Positions 24,901-33,176 of a stretch of 64,000 nucleotides of DNA are shown here, piece after piece (the stretch's first letter is position 1; the number at the start of each line of letters is the position of its first letter). The DNA is from Pampus argenteus (Eukaryota > Chordata > Actinopteri > Scombriformes > Stromateidae). A program made the position numbers and the translations under genes. The stretch spans positions 10,478,501-10,542,500 of the forward strand of contig CM072878.1 in assembly GCA_036937835.1 (NCBI GenBank), in the 5' to 3' direction. The notes under the pieces were generated by a model. That model searched no databases. It had not been told where the DNA came from and was given only the letters and a program-made list of their open reading frames with translations.

Positions 24901-27369
24901 TACTTGATTGCTAATAATCAACATATACATTGAACAGCAGTAAAGCGTTTTCATGCTAGAAGCATGTATCACATATAGCACTGACAATATCTCAGTGCAG
25001 TTATTTGGACCGATATTGTGAATGCGATATGATTTGCGACATCTAAGTGAATGATAATTTTTTTACAAGATCCTTCTCTTTTTTATTGAAAAACATTCAA
25101 ATGTAGGCCAGGACATGACTGCAGCACTACAACATCTTATCTGAATGGTATTTTGACACATATTTCACCCCCACACACATATCACATACAGTCATTAAAT
25201 CCTGTAGTTGATCCGTTTTGCTTTTGCCACAAATGAACCTCATCAGAAGTGTAACGACATGACTAGAGTTTGTTTGGATCACACCGAGCATGTTAGGTGT
25301 GGAGACTCCTTTACTTGTAGGAATGACTGTTGCTGTTTTGTTTTGCTTTTCCTAGAGACTATAGCTGGCTAAAGAGCCACAGCGCAGTGACAATTTCTAC
25401 AAACACAGGCTGTACTCTACAGTAAATTAAAATATTAGGCACAGTGTGGTGATGCAGCATCCTAAAAGTGCTTCAACAGAATTATTGATCTGCAAAACAC
25501 CGGCCAAAAAAATTAATCATGCTGACTCAGATAGTTAACCAATGATCCATCACCTTCTCAACACACATGCATTCTCTCTCTCTCTATCTATCTCTCTCTC
25601 CCTGGCTGATCCCCTGACGTCTGGCAGATCATCTGAGTGAGCATGTTTCTCTCCATCTGGTCGTGTGTGAGCCAGGTCACTGTCTGGCTGAGATATGAGC
25701 TCCTCCGGGAACAATGCAGGAACAGACTTCTCGTTAGTCAGAGCACCGGGCCTCCACTCTGGGGACGTAAACAACATCTTGGGTCTGGGCCTAGACGTGC
25801 TGTGGGGCATCTCAGTATGCAGGCGCACAAACAAACATACATATAGAAACCCCCAGAGACTGATCCTACACTGACTAGCTGATGTCACCTGAACCAAAAC
25901 AGTTGTCATGCTGCAGTAGAACGTGGCTTAGCTTCCATGGGAGCTTTAGGATGCTTGGTATTATCAGTGCTACAATATCATTCAAGAATACAGAGATTAA
26001 GACTGAAAGCCTTGTATTTCTGTCTGTGTGTATCGTCATTGTGCACAAGATTTACACATTTTTCATCCTTTTAAAAATTCATTGGACCTTGTCAGTTCCA
26101 AATATCAGACACGTCCTACGTATGTGGAAATGGATGTGACAGTAAAGTCTGTGAAGTGACAGATTTTGATGCCCTGTTTTCTGCCAGACTTTTGTTCTCT
26201 TCCTGCTGTGGCTATATGATGATTGACAGGAGAATGTAACACAATAATAAAAGGATGTCAGGATTTGGTGAAAGGGTTTGTGCATAGCCTGTGTTCACGT
26301 TGTGACAGATTCATCGTTGGGCCTCTGACAACATATTACAGACACAGAAATGTTGTCTGATTAATGGCAGGTTTCTGAATGTACGATAGAGACAATATAG
26401 TGTACCTCCAGAAAGCATAACTACATACACACACACATATTGTATGAAGCATTAATCTAAATGAATTGCAAACATGGTTAAAGTGAAAAAAATCACCTTT
26501 CTCCATCAAGTTACATCATTTGCCTAATAATAATAATAATCAATAATATGAAGAAAAACATTCATATTAAAATGAATGCAATAATATAGAAGTACTTGTT
26601 ATTCCAAGAAGACAATATTTGTATTTTATTTGCATGGTGTAAAAAAAAGAGTGCTGCAGCTATTTATAGTTAAATGTTTTCTGTAACAATTGAACTGCAC
26701 TCATCCCGTGATGAGATCATCATGACCAATCTGTTTTCTCAGCAGTGCTTTTGGCTTAATCGGCATTTAAAGCTGAGAGTCTCCTGAAGAAGGCTGCTGA
26801 AGACAGTTGGCCATGAAAAATTCTTTGGCACGCTCGTATTTATCCCGAGTGGAGCTTGTTGCCCTCATGCCGCAATATCGTTGGAGGAGAATCTGATTCG
26901 TGACTCTCATGATGTGTGGCGTTAGCTCCAAATGAACGTTAAATTAATCATTAATCATCATGTGTATGAACTAATTTTCACAGGAACTCATGACAGTAAC
27001 GATGCATGATTTCAGTCACCACTGAAAGATACGAAATACTTTTGAATTTTATTGGTTGCTGCTTCTTTATCTTTTTAGCCAAAAGCTGTTTTAATTTTTG
27101 TATCCAATTAATCTGTCGATTATGTTCAATTAAACAATTATTTGGATTAGAAAATTGCAAAACATGTAATGTCCTTTACAATGTAGAGGATTAAAGAAAC
27201 ATGACAAGCTGGAACAAAATAATGTTGTAAAAAATAACTGAAAACAATTAATCAATTATCAAAATTGTTGCCCAAAAGGTTTCTATTGATTGACTAATTG
27301 TTGCAGCTCTAAAATAGTTTTGTCATTTCCAGTTTGTGTTACTAGTTTCCTCTCACATGTACACCCACC

Positions 27370-27401
<32 letters not shown>

Positions 27402-28805
27402 TGCAATACTAGTGGTGACAGTAGTATGAATTATGTGTGTCTTTGTGTACACAGATGTGCACAAATGAATAAATTACAAATATTAATGTGTCAAGTAAAC
27501 AACAGATCAATAGATCAATCATTACACCAACAGATGTAATAGCCTTTAGCTGACCACAGAGAAACAACAGTGTCTTGCATCACCACTGGAGCAAAGCAAA
27601 GCTGAAGAACCAATCAGCCTTAAGACAATGTGATAAAGTAGCATCCTGGTAATTAGAAACATGACCCTCACAGAAACTACTTAAAGGGTCCAAAGCAGGA
27701 TGATCCAACAAGATAAAGGTACGATGAGGTTTGTCTGTCTGCAACAAAGGATTGTGTCTTCACAAACAGCACAGTTGACTACAATACAATTTAAGAGTAG
27801 CAACTCAATGAGCCACTATGGTTACACACTTATTTATAGGTGCACTGGCTCCCTGAGGTGGCAGCTCATGCCATATCATAAACTGGGTTAAATGGTGTGT
27901 AAAAAAACCTTTATGAGACTGTTAAGGTGAATAAAAGACTTCGAGTGGAACATCTGTTCTTTACTTTCAGGTTACACTCGAATGAATCATCTGAAGAGTA
28001 TCTGCCTTTACAGCAGGTGCACAAGCAAAAAAACGCAGACACGGTTAGAAACTCCATGAAAAGACAACCGGAGACAGAAGAACACATGTGGCAGGACGGA
28101 GCAAAATCAAATACAAACACACCTGTAGTGAGTACTAAACATTCAAGAAATTAAAAAAAATGATATTTGCATCCTGGATCATGAAGCTGTTTCTTTGGCA
28201 CTGTGACCTGAAGGGAACTTCACTTCAGCATCTGTTCATCCTATCTGTCTCCAAATACAAAGACTGTATGGAAACACAATCAACAATTCTGCATTAAAAA
28301 CAAATAACTAACAGCAATAAATAGACTGAATGATAATCATAATTAAAAATGCAGAGTGGTGTTTGAAAGAAAACAAACATATTAAGAGCTTTAAACAAAA
28401 GTTTAAAAAAAGCAATTTGCGTCTACATATATTGCAAAACACACAATCACAATCCAAACACACAACATATTGTAGACACACCAAATCAGCAGCTCCACCC
28501 CGCGGTGGCTGCCTGACCACACCTCGGTTGTATGAGCTCAATAGGTCCTTTGACGCAAAGCGCATCACTGACAACTTTATTTAATCCACAACTCCACAGT
28601 AAAAACTACAGATCAAATCAAACATAAAAACAAAACAAAACGTGGTGACCTGCAAAAGCATCATGTGTGACTGCAGTTAAGACACGGACGTGTGAAGGAT
28701 GCGACGCGTTAAGAGAACACGGAGCAGCAGGGCGCACACCAAGAAAACTTCACCTACCTCCTCCACTGTGAGGGGCATGCAGATGCGGTACTCCTTCATC
28801 AACAT
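189..28805 (-). CDS. pitpnc1: pitpnc1, 5' part of gene (exons 1-5), cytoplasmic phosphatidylinositol transfer protein 1
   Basis: Class II phosphatidylinositol transfer protein, a soluble lipid carrier for phosphatidylinositol and phosphatidic acid. Five exons read in one continuous frame of 366 nt (122 codons): 28758-28805, 6230-6378, 3479-3567, 2752-2759 and 189-260, all with GT/AG borders. The start MLMKEYRICMPLTVEE matches the family N-terminus. Exon 2 carries IGQLYMISKHSHEQS and GEGVEVVQNEP; exon 3 carries LPSWARAVVPKIFYVTEKAW; exon 5 carries CSFLPKFSIHIES. These fit PITPNC1 and not PITPNA/B, whose equivalents differ strongly. The remaining two thirds of the protein lie before position 1. 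Intron 1 (6379-28757, 22.4 kb) contains the MHC class II pair on the same strand. The a/b teleost paralogue cannot be decided from the sequence. Confidence 0.93.
477..531. repeat. (CA)n microsatellite with CG core
   Basis: A CA run interrupted centrally by GCGCGCGC, giving alternating purine-pyrimidine tracts with Z-DNA potential. It lies in pitpnc1 intron 4. Confidence 0.95.
658..708. repeat. (TG)n microsatellite
   Basis: A TG repeat with a TTTC interruption, in pitpnc1 intron 4. Confidence 0.95.
2752..2759 (-). CDS. pitpnc1: pitpnc1 8-nt microexon (exon 4)
   Basis: The minus strand reads TGATCAG, then AGTACACG, then GTGAGT: an 8-nt exon between a canonical AG acceptor and a near-perfect donor. 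With the single G left by exon 3 it codes E-Y-T and exits in phase 0, exactly the phase exon 5 needs. The tripeptide EYT followed by CSFLPKFSIHI is what I recall for vertebrate PITPNC1. Without it the frame breaks between exons 3 and 5. Confidence 0.85.
2811..2847. repeat. (TG)n followed by a poly-G run
   Basis: About eight TG units pass into an uninterrupted run of about 22 G. It lies some 50 nt upstream, in gene orientation, of the pitpnc1 microexon, so the transcript carries a C-rich then CA-rich tract near that acceptor. Confidence 0.95.
3479..3567 (-). CDS. pitpnc1: pitpnc1 exon 3
   Basis: 89 nt, with acceptor CTGTTTCAG and donor GTAATG. It encodes KLPSWARAVVPKIFYVTEKA then WNYYPYTIT plus one base of the next codon. 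The EKAWNxYPY segment is conserved across PITPs. The phase-1 end cannot join exon 5 directly; the microexon at 2752-2759 is needed. Confidence 0.95.
6230..6378 (-). CDS. pitpnc1: pitpnc1 exon 2
   Basis: 149 nt, with acceptor TGTCTTCCAG before TAC and donor GTGAGT after AACAA. It encodes the start of the PITP lipid-binding fold, including YRIGQLYMISKHSHEQS and ending EKRIYLN. It ends in phase 2 and joins exon 3 to give NKLPSWARA. Confidence 0.95.
7080..7121. repeat. (CA)n microsatellite
   Basis: About 20 uninterrupted CA units in pitpnc1 intron 1; flanking ORFs are created by the repeat. Confidence 0.95.
9905..9930. repeat. (TG)n microsatellite
   Basis: About 13 TG units in pitpnc1 intron 1. 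Confidence 0.95.
12594..12830 (+). mobile_element. Degenerate solo LTR fragment of sushi/Gypsy type
   Basis: The patch starts CTGTCACGTTCACTCC, contains TTCACCTGTG, then TTTGGCAGATTGTTCTC, and continues through the Cys/Pro-rich-looking run CGACCCTGCCTGCCTTG. The same order of blocks (TGTCAC start, TTCACCTGTC, TTTGCCAGATTGTCTAG, GATCCTGCCTGC) is seen in the intact LTRs at 14441 and 15911. Identity is low and there is no second copy or target duplication, so I read it as an old truncated solo LTR. Confidence 0.5.
13321..13326 (-). terminator. Candidate polyadenylation signal of class II beta
   Basis: AATAAA on the minus strand, about 130 nt beyond the beta-chain stop codon. It is the first such hexamer downstream; the cleavage site is not determined. 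Confidence 0.45.
13457..17343 (-). CDS. MHC class II beta chain, complete, five exons
   Basis: Beta subunit of the class II peptide-presenting heterodimer. Exons: 17292-17343 (signal peptide MHSLNFFVCVFLSLFS), 16906-17172 (beta1), 13853-14149 (beta2, Ig C1-type), 13624-13758 (connecting peptide, membrane helix, start of tail) and 13457-13506 (tail ERVLVPVVDLPAAGAT, stop TAA). All internal phases are 1 and every border is GT/AG; the spliced product is 266 residues, a usual length. Beta1 has N-glycosylation sites at N58 and N63, Cys30/31 and Cys96, and keeps Trp78, His98 and Asn99, which correspond to classical W61, H81 and N82. Beta2 has the Ig cysteine pair (LVCSAYNFYP, ITCMVKH). Intron 2 holds an antisense LTR element. 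The last exon is the least certain: if exon 4 were not spliced, its frame would run on to a TGA at 13538. Confidence 0.93.
14184..14219. repeat. (TTTA)n tetranucleotide repeat
   Basis: About nine TTTA units with one TGTA variant, 35 nt upstream (gene sense) of the class II beta exon 3 acceptor. Confidence 0.9.
14436..14440. repeat. Target-site duplication, left copy
   Basis: AATTC directly before the 5' LTR, identical to 16377-16381 after the 3' LTR. Five base pairs is the usual Ty3/Gypsy duplication length. Confidence 0.92.
14441..14799 (+). repeat. 5' LTR (lacks about 107 bp of U3)
   Basis: Matches the 3' LTR except for five substitutions and a 107-bp gap between CCCCCTGCT and TTCTTTGCC. 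The gap removes the segment that in the 3' LTR holds the TATA box, so this LTR probably cannot drive transcription. ATTAAA near 14720 is a likely poly(A) signal. Confidence 0.93.
14802..14817 (+). promoter_or_regulatory. Self-priming primer-binding site
   Basis: ACAATCTGGCCAAGAA starts two bases after the 5' LTR. Its reverse complement matches 15 of 16 bases of TTCTTTGCCAGATTGT inside both LTRs (14539-14554 and 16116-16131), at the place where R should begin about 26 bp after a TATA box. This arrangement, in which the RNA 5' end primes reverse transcription instead of a tRNA, is known from the Tf1/sushi group. Confidence 0.75.
14817..15935 (+). CDS. Gag - integrase C-terminus - chromodomain fusion ORF of the LTR element
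   Basis: An open frame of 372 residues from the ATG just after the primer-binding site to a TAG inside the 3' LTR. Residues 1 to about 165 are Gag: a coiled N-terminus (ENVKQEMAAQ), a proline-rich linker and a capsid-like part (FSGAPGTCRSFLTLCKLTF, TGRARDWGTAEWE, FDHATPGREA). Near 15313-15325 the frame passes without a stop into the integrase C-terminus (YTPGQKVWLSTHDLPLR, KLAPRFVGPFSI, HPTFHVSKIKP). A chromodomain follows (about residues 300-352; FQYLVDWEGYGPEERSWVPA). The zinc knuckle, protease, RT and integrase catalytic core are missing. A retained frame through a large deletion may be chance. The upstream open frame to 14754 lies in the LTR and is not the likely start. Confidence 0.85.
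   Translation: MNPADMENVKQEMAAQAAVLCQHEKHLTTMEVALLEASARHNQHLETLNNQQLMQLGQTPAASPPTSPPVPTAPGSEPRLSALERFSGAPGTCRSFLTLCKLTFELQPLTYPTERSRVAFMITQLTGRARDWGTAEWEKQSAFCFSVTAFSEGLRKVFDHATPGREARIPSVQAFIQRCRRTWQRARSTLLRSSNRYQRNANRRRIPAPCYTPGQKVWLSTHDLPLRVESRKLAPRFVGPFSITKVINPAAVCLRLPRSMRIHPTFHVSKIKPVRESQLQPSSRPPPPPQLIDGGPAYSVHRLIRSRRRGRGFQYLVDWEGYGPEERSWVPACNILDPDLISAFHRDHPDQPGGTSGAVPRRGGSVTTLASL
15897..15910 (+). promoter_or_regulatory. Polypurine tract
   Basis: AGAAGGGGGGG followed by TTC directly before the 3' LTR, the expected plus-strand primer site of an LTR element. Confidence 0.75.
15911..16376 (+). repeat. 3' LTR (full length)
   Basis: 466 bp, TG...CA ends. It contains AGTATATGTA at 16088-16097 as a TATA box and the R-start TTCTTTGCCAGATTGT at 16116. 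Any transcript starting here would run on the plus strand out of the element across class II beta exon 2, antisense to it. Confidence 0.93.
16377..16381. repeat. Target-site duplication, right copy
   Basis: AATTC, identical to the five bases before the 5' LTR. Confidence 0.92.
17702..17724. repeat. (AAT)n trinucleotide repeat
   Basis: About eight AAT units in the 1-kb spacer between the class II alpha stop and the beta start. Confidence 0.9.
18155..18160 (-). terminator. Candidate polyadenylation signal of class II alpha
   Basis: AATAAA on the minus strand about 190 nt after the alpha-chain stop and past the SINE-like sequence. The cleavage site is not determined. Confidence 0.4.
18235..18360 (-). 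mobile_element. tRNA-derived SINE-like sequence, internally deleted, overlapping the alpha-chain stop
   Basis: On the minus strand it opens CCTGGTGGCTTAGTGG, an A-box-like tRNA head, continues GAGCATACTGTCC and GGGACCTTTGTTGCAT, then has a pyrimidine-rich body with TTTCCTGTCACTTCTCAGC. Teleost tRNA-derived SINEs have this order of blocks, as I recall them; the part with the B box between TACCA and GGGACC appears to be missing. Assignment is by memory of family appearance, not by alignment. Confidence 0.6.
18346..19485 (-). CDS. MHC class II alpha chain, complete, four exons, divergent alpha1
   Basis: Alpha subunit of the class II heterodimer. Exons: 19431-19485 (signal peptide MYFKAVLIFSGAFYIYAQ), 19023-19268 (alpha1), 18637-18918 (alpha2, Ig C1-type) and 18346-18482 (connecting peptide, membrane helix, tail). 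All internal phases are 1 and borders GT/AG; the product is 239 residues. Alpha1 has the fish-type cysteine pair Cys29 and Cys82, and alpha2 has the Ig pair (LICFINHFFPP, YACTVEHEAL). The connecting peptide carries an NET glycosylation site. The membrane helix is Gly-rich (GLGLSLGLLGFAAG), as needed for alpha-beta packing. Aligned by eye on Cys82, the positions of classical N62 and N69 are Tyr78 and Asp85. The stop TAG lies in the A-box-like part of a SINE-like sequence. The gene lies 1 kb upstream of class II beta in the same direction. Confidence 0.93.
20069..20092. repeat. (CA)n microsatellite
   Basis: About 12 CA units upstream of the class II alpha gene. Confidence 0.92.
20698..20724. 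repeat. (CA)n microsatellite
   Basis: About 13 CA units upstream of the class II alpha gene. Confidence 0.92.
21911..21935. repeat. (CA)n microsatellite
   Basis: About 12 CA units in pitpnc1 intron 1. Confidence 0.92.
27360..27401. repeat. (CACC)n-(CA)n compound microsatellite
   Basis: Four CACC units pass into about 11 CA units, in pitpnc1 intron 1. Confidence 0.92.
28758..28805 (-). CDS. pitpnc1: pitpnc1 exon 1 (start codon exon)
   Basis: The ATG is the complement of 28803-28805 and the exon codes 16 residues, MLMKEYRICMPLTVEE, ending in phase 0 at a GTAGGT donor. The length and phase match the family: the next residue in exon 2 is the tyrosine of the YxIGQLY motif. A second in-frame ATG is codon 3. 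The exon is too short to stand out as an ORF and was found by family recognition. Confidence 0.92.
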
Positions 28806-29450
28806 AGTCCTTGCACGATGCTGGTGTCAACGCAGAGGAAGATGCGCTCTGTCGGGATTCACACTTGAGCAAAACCCTGCGAGTCAGTCATTTAAGTTGA
28901 AACAATTTCTTTCAATGAAACGAGGTATTTAAAAAAAATGCACAAAATCCTCTCCTGCTCCGGCATCAGCAGCAGCACCTCCTGTGCCTACGTGAGTCCT
29001 TACACAACGCAGGTCTAAAGAACAAGAGGGGCTTCCAGGGGCTAAAATAACCTTTGCTGTAAAGTCAACTAATACTGGTTTTATTAACTGCTACAACAGC
29101 ATCAAATTTCTCGTTTGCAGGGGTGGAAAGTTTCAAGAAATCCCATGCAAACTCCCAAACAGGACGGCTTCAACAACAACCGCAGCTTCTGGTACTGAAG
29201 CCACACGCGTCCCGGACAAGGATTGAGTCCCCCCGGGCGTAAACCTGGCTCTTCAGACGTAAACACTCTCCGTTTTACCGTGTTCACTAGGAAGCAGTTG
29301 CACAAAATCTATGAGCGTATGTCCTGCTCCTTTGAGTTTTCTCCTGACATGATCTGCCCAGGGATGCGCAGCCGTGTGAAGTAGCTGCGTCAAGTGAGCG
29401 ACAGAGAGAGCAGAGTTGAACAGGAAGTACGACGGTTTGACCGCCGAAGT
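28806..29450 (-). promoter_or_regulatory. pitpnc1 5' flank: probable 5' UTR and promoter
   Basis: The stretch upstream of the pitpnc1 start is richer in CpG than its surroundings (for example near 28830-28860, 29205-29240 and 29365-29400) and lacks microsatellites. This is what a CpG-type housekeeping promoter with an untranslated leader would look like. No TATA box or start site can be fixed by eye. Confidence 0.35.
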
Positions 29451-29665
29451 AAAACATCCATCATTTATCTAACAGAAAACATGTATAGTTCATTTATATG
29501 AATATGTTGTCCATCTGGCTTAAAATTATTATACCAAATATTTTCTCTATTCTAATGTGACTGATTCGCTTCAATGTTTACATCAAACTTTAAATTGTAT
29601 TTTATTTTTTATACACACAGGAAGTCCTGCGTCTTATTCTGGCGTGTTGAACACCAGCTTGCTCT

Positions 29666-29701
<36 letters not shown>
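29666..29701. repeat. (CA)n microsatellite
   Basis: About 18 CA units upstream of pitpnc1. Confidence 0.95.
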
Positions 29702-29704
<3 letters not shown>

Positions 29705-29821
29705 GCAGGGACCGAGCTTCAGGATCGCAACGATTTCAATGAGACAGGATGATAATAACCTACACTATATGTCGAAACAGAAAGGTGAATGAAGTTTTAG
29801 CCAGTTAGTGTGTCAGCTAAA

Positions 29822-30660
29822 CTACAACACAAAACCTAGTAGAGGTAAGCTGGTGAAATTTAACATTGCATAACTATGTTTCATAATCTCAAGGATGTGA
29901 TTACTGTTTTCCTCTCTTGTTTGTATTATTAATGAAACAGAGTTATCAGAGCCATATACAGGACCATTAATAAATATAGAAGGTATATAATAATCTTTAT
30001 GACATTCAGTATCATAATAGTTTCCTCCAGTTATGGCCTCCTTTCTGAACCAGCCAACCTTGGCTGCGGAGCTTATTGGGTATTTCGGTACCACATTATA
30101 ACCAGCCATCCTTTATAAAAAAAGTTTATGATGTAAGCAATGGCCTTGCTGACGGTCAATAAATCATTAACTAATGCTTATATTAGTTATAAAACTTTAA
30201 TAAGAACAACATTTGTTTTGATTGTTGAGTCATTGTAGACATTAATAAGGTTATTAATAAAATCTCTTCTCACTTTATACTATGTCAACAAGTCTGTTGG
30301 CTTAATAAAGCGCTTGGGAAGTTATTGGAAATATAAATATTCTGTATATAACTATATTTCTAATAAGATATCAACAAAAGATAAATATTAACAACTCATT
30401 AACATACATTGTTACAATTAATGTAAGGCTGTAGTTATAAATGTGTTTGTCTTGTCTTTTCCAAAAGGTCAGAGGTCAAACTTTACACAGGAGAAGCTAA
30501 AAATACACGGCAAGTGTCCAGCAGGAGGAGGAAAAACACAACCAGCCACAAAATGCCAAACCAAAATGTCTTCTTATTAATGGCTCACAAATCTATAAAG
30601 TATTGGTAAATTATTTTTTGATTAATAAAGCCACTATGACTTATTATCCAACTGTCAATC
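29822..30660 (-). repeat. AT-rich, TTATTAAT-rich block with an unassigned 95-codon frame
   Basis: From 30120 to 30660 the sequence is unusually rich in ATTAATAA and TTATTAAT words, such as ATTAATAAGGTTATTAATAA near 30241. Next to it, at 29822-30109 on the minus strand, lies an open frame of 95 codons that starts MAGYNVVPKYP and matches no family I know. The composition suggests an old interspersed repeat, but I see no terminal repeats and cannot name it. Confidence 0.35.
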
Positions 30661-31363
30661 ATTATTCAGTCTTTTAGCGAAGTCCTTTCCGTCAGTAGTT
30701 GCAGACGTGTACATAACAAGCTGAAAATCAGAGCTGAAGGACCCGCAGCTGGTCACCGAGCAAAGCTGTTCATCCAGATTTATTTAGGCTAATATGCAAT
30801 TTTGTTAGTGTGGATGCTTTATAAAATCTCCATCTGTTCGACATCACAAATTGGAACTGAACAATATGTAATACTCTGTTTAAACGGTAGATGTCACCAG
30901 ATATCTTTATTTCAGAGAGCACATAAGCAATCACAGGTCACACATAGGCCCCGTTCACTTTAAGATACAAGTAGCCTTCACTTTGATTTTATAATTTGCA
31001 CACATGATAGATTTGCATCAGCATCAGCATTTTTACTCCAAAGTGTTCTGGACCACGTGGAGAACATGCAGTAGCTCCAACTGTACTGGAACTGGTGGAA
31101 CATTTTAACTTGAACAATCACAAGCAGTGATCTTTGATCAGTGAGATCACTGATCACTGACCAAGGTTGTCATCATGTTCAGAGGTGTGAGGTGTGCAAT
31201 CAAACCTTCTGTAATAAAACAGTCTGCTTTTATCTTAAATGAAATTGTAAAATAGAAGTTCCCAAATCTCAACTCAAGAGGGTGCAATGCACCCGCCACA
31301 ACACTGACTGGGCAGAGGCAACAGTGCATTTATGTGCACATCATTCAAAACTGTAACTTTGAT

Positions 31364-31379
31364 ATATACATACATATAT

Positions 31380-31416
<37 letters not shown>

Positions 31417-31433
31417 TATATATATATATATAT
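31364..31433. repeat. Compound (TA)n/(CA)n/(TA)n microsatellite
   Basis: Tracts of TATACATA, then about 14 CA units, then an ATAT run. Confidence 0.93.
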
Positions 31434-31622
31434 GCCTGGAAATTCAAAGCAAGCTAAGTGATGTAAAACTACAATGTATTGTTCTCCATCTGAATTCATT
31501 ATGTATCCATGCACAACAAAACAAGCACTTTCTTACGCTCAGTTATCCCAAAGACCGCTGCAAACATAATTTGTAATTGGTTTTAGAAAGAAAATGTGAC
31601 ATTAAGCTAAACTGTTTATACT

Positions 31623-31623
<1 letters not shown>

Positions 31624-31664
<41 letters not shown>
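31624..31664. repeat. (CA)n microsatellite
   Basis: About 20 uninterrupted CA units. Confidence 0.95.
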
Positions 31665-31665
<1 letters not shown>

Positions 31666-32982
31666 AGTCTGTTTATTCCAGCCGGTATAGGAGAAGCTGT
31701 TGCTAAGAGACCTGGCTTCCTCGCTGCTCGTCGCTCCACATCATTAGCTGGCCTTTCCTGTCACTTTCCTAACCTCTCCAGCCCAGTCAGTCCACCGTAA
31801 CTGTGGAGAAACCGTGGAGTTTCTGAGCTTGTTCAATAGCGGCGGTTCTGCTGGAGCCAAAATTATTAAGGGGTTTATTGGAGCCATCGGTTTGGGAGAG
31901 CAAACACTGGCGGCTAAATGATTGCATTACATCCAGGTGAATTGACTGGGAGACGGTCTGGGTTGGACTCAAAACTGTGACTTCTTTGATCCTCCTGCCT
32001 GTGTGTTATTGTACTTCTAATCCTATTATGCTATTGCTTAGAACATATTAGAAGACTTTGAAAATCCTGATAGTAAAGTAACAGTCAGCGGCTGCCTTTA
32101 TCTACAGACAAGCATGCTTGTCTCATGTTCCTTTCAGATTAACTACTGTATATATATATATGTCCTTTTCTAACTATAAACCTATAAGTGGTCAACAGCA
32201 TATGTGACATAATAGAACGTATATACAGATTTGTTTCTATATCATGTATGAACCAGGCAGCACTGTAAGCACCATGCATGTGCAGACTGGGCCTCTGCAG
32301 AGCAGTGAATGAAGCCCAGTTCAGACGAGTGACGAAATGACTGGAGTGTGAGGTGATTATGTCATGTAATTTGGAAAACGTAGAGGGTGCTGTTCTCAGC
32401 TATGCATGTTTTCACCACAGGGATTCACACATAGAGACGACTGCCGCTCATCAGCATATGACACATGTATGCACACATGTAAACACATGTATTGCACGCT
32501 GTGTTTAGACAGATAATCATACACGAGCACATGCGAGAACTGCTGCAAACTTCGGTGTACACACTCTCTCCGAGGTGTGCTGTCCAATGCACACCAGTGA
32601 GGTTGCAATTGAGAGTTGAGAGAGATGACATAGATGGTGACACTGACAGCAATTTGAAGACAGAACACCTTTGAGGGATTTTATGAGGTGAGGTGACGAG
32701 TTTGTCTGCAGATAAATTACTGTTTGTCTCTGTCGTCATGCTGCCTAGGATTGTTCAAACAGCACTTTGTGCAATAGCACCTGTTCCTTATTTCCTGAGG
32801 CCTGGTGTGTTCAGAAGTCTAAAGTGATCTTGACCCCGATTGGCCTTTGCAAGTACATACATACTAATTAATGCAGAGATTAAAAAAATGTCTAATCAAA
32901 AGTACATCAGACTTTTGGAACCCACTATAGAAAACGTACACATCACTCCCAAATGTACTTCGGTCACCACATCTGCACTCAC

Positions 32983-33176
32983 TCTTCATCAATCATGTAG
33001 ATGCAACCTTTGAGTGCAGTGATTGACGCTTCCATGTCAAGACTGTTTCCATGGATACACTGAGATGTAATCCACTTCTCAGCTTTCTCTAAATCCAAAC
33101 ATGTGGGGAGTGGCAGTGCTTCAGCATTAGCATGAAAAGAAAAGAAAAGTACACATCCTATAAATGAGGTAGCCAT
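32983..33176 (-). CDS. Putative first exon of a small secreted, cytokine-like protein
   Basis: The ATG at 33174-33176 opens 64 codons plus two bases ending at a perfect GTGAGT donor. Residues 1-20 form a good signal peptide (MATSFIGCVLFFSFHANAEA) with a cleavable AEA before LPLPTCLDLEKAEKW. The mature part has three cysteines (in PTCLD, SQCIHG and LKGCIY) and looks helical, as in the N-terminal exon of a four-helix cytokine. I cannot assign a family and found no convincing second exon downstream. An in-frame ATG ten codons upstream (33204-33206) is less likely as the start because it spoils the signal peptide. It could also be a pseudogene fragment or chance. Confidence 0.4.

Larger units (their letters stand above)
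19486..28757. other. pitpnc1 intron 1, part upstream of the MHC genes
   Basis: Nine kilobases between pitpnc1 exon 1 and the class II alpha start. They hold CA microsatellites (20069-20092, 20698-20724, 21911-21935, 27360-27401) and AT-rich unique DNA. A weak LTR-like pyrimidine-rich patch lies near 23090-23360. I find no further MHC exon and no other coding exon. Confidence 0.65.
30661..32982. other. Intergenic DNA between pitpnc1 and the cytokine-like exon
   Basis: Microsatellites and unique DNA. The only structures seen are a short palindrome at 31135-31156 and the repeats at 31364-31433 and 31624-31664. If the exon at 32983 begins a gene, its later exons should be here; I could not identify them. 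Confidence 0.5.

Noticed and set aside
32396..32739. Two minus-strand frames considered as a second exon of the cytokine-like gene.
   Set aside because: One possible acceptor gives the right phase but the product shows no cytokine-like pattern and ends in a low-complexity region.
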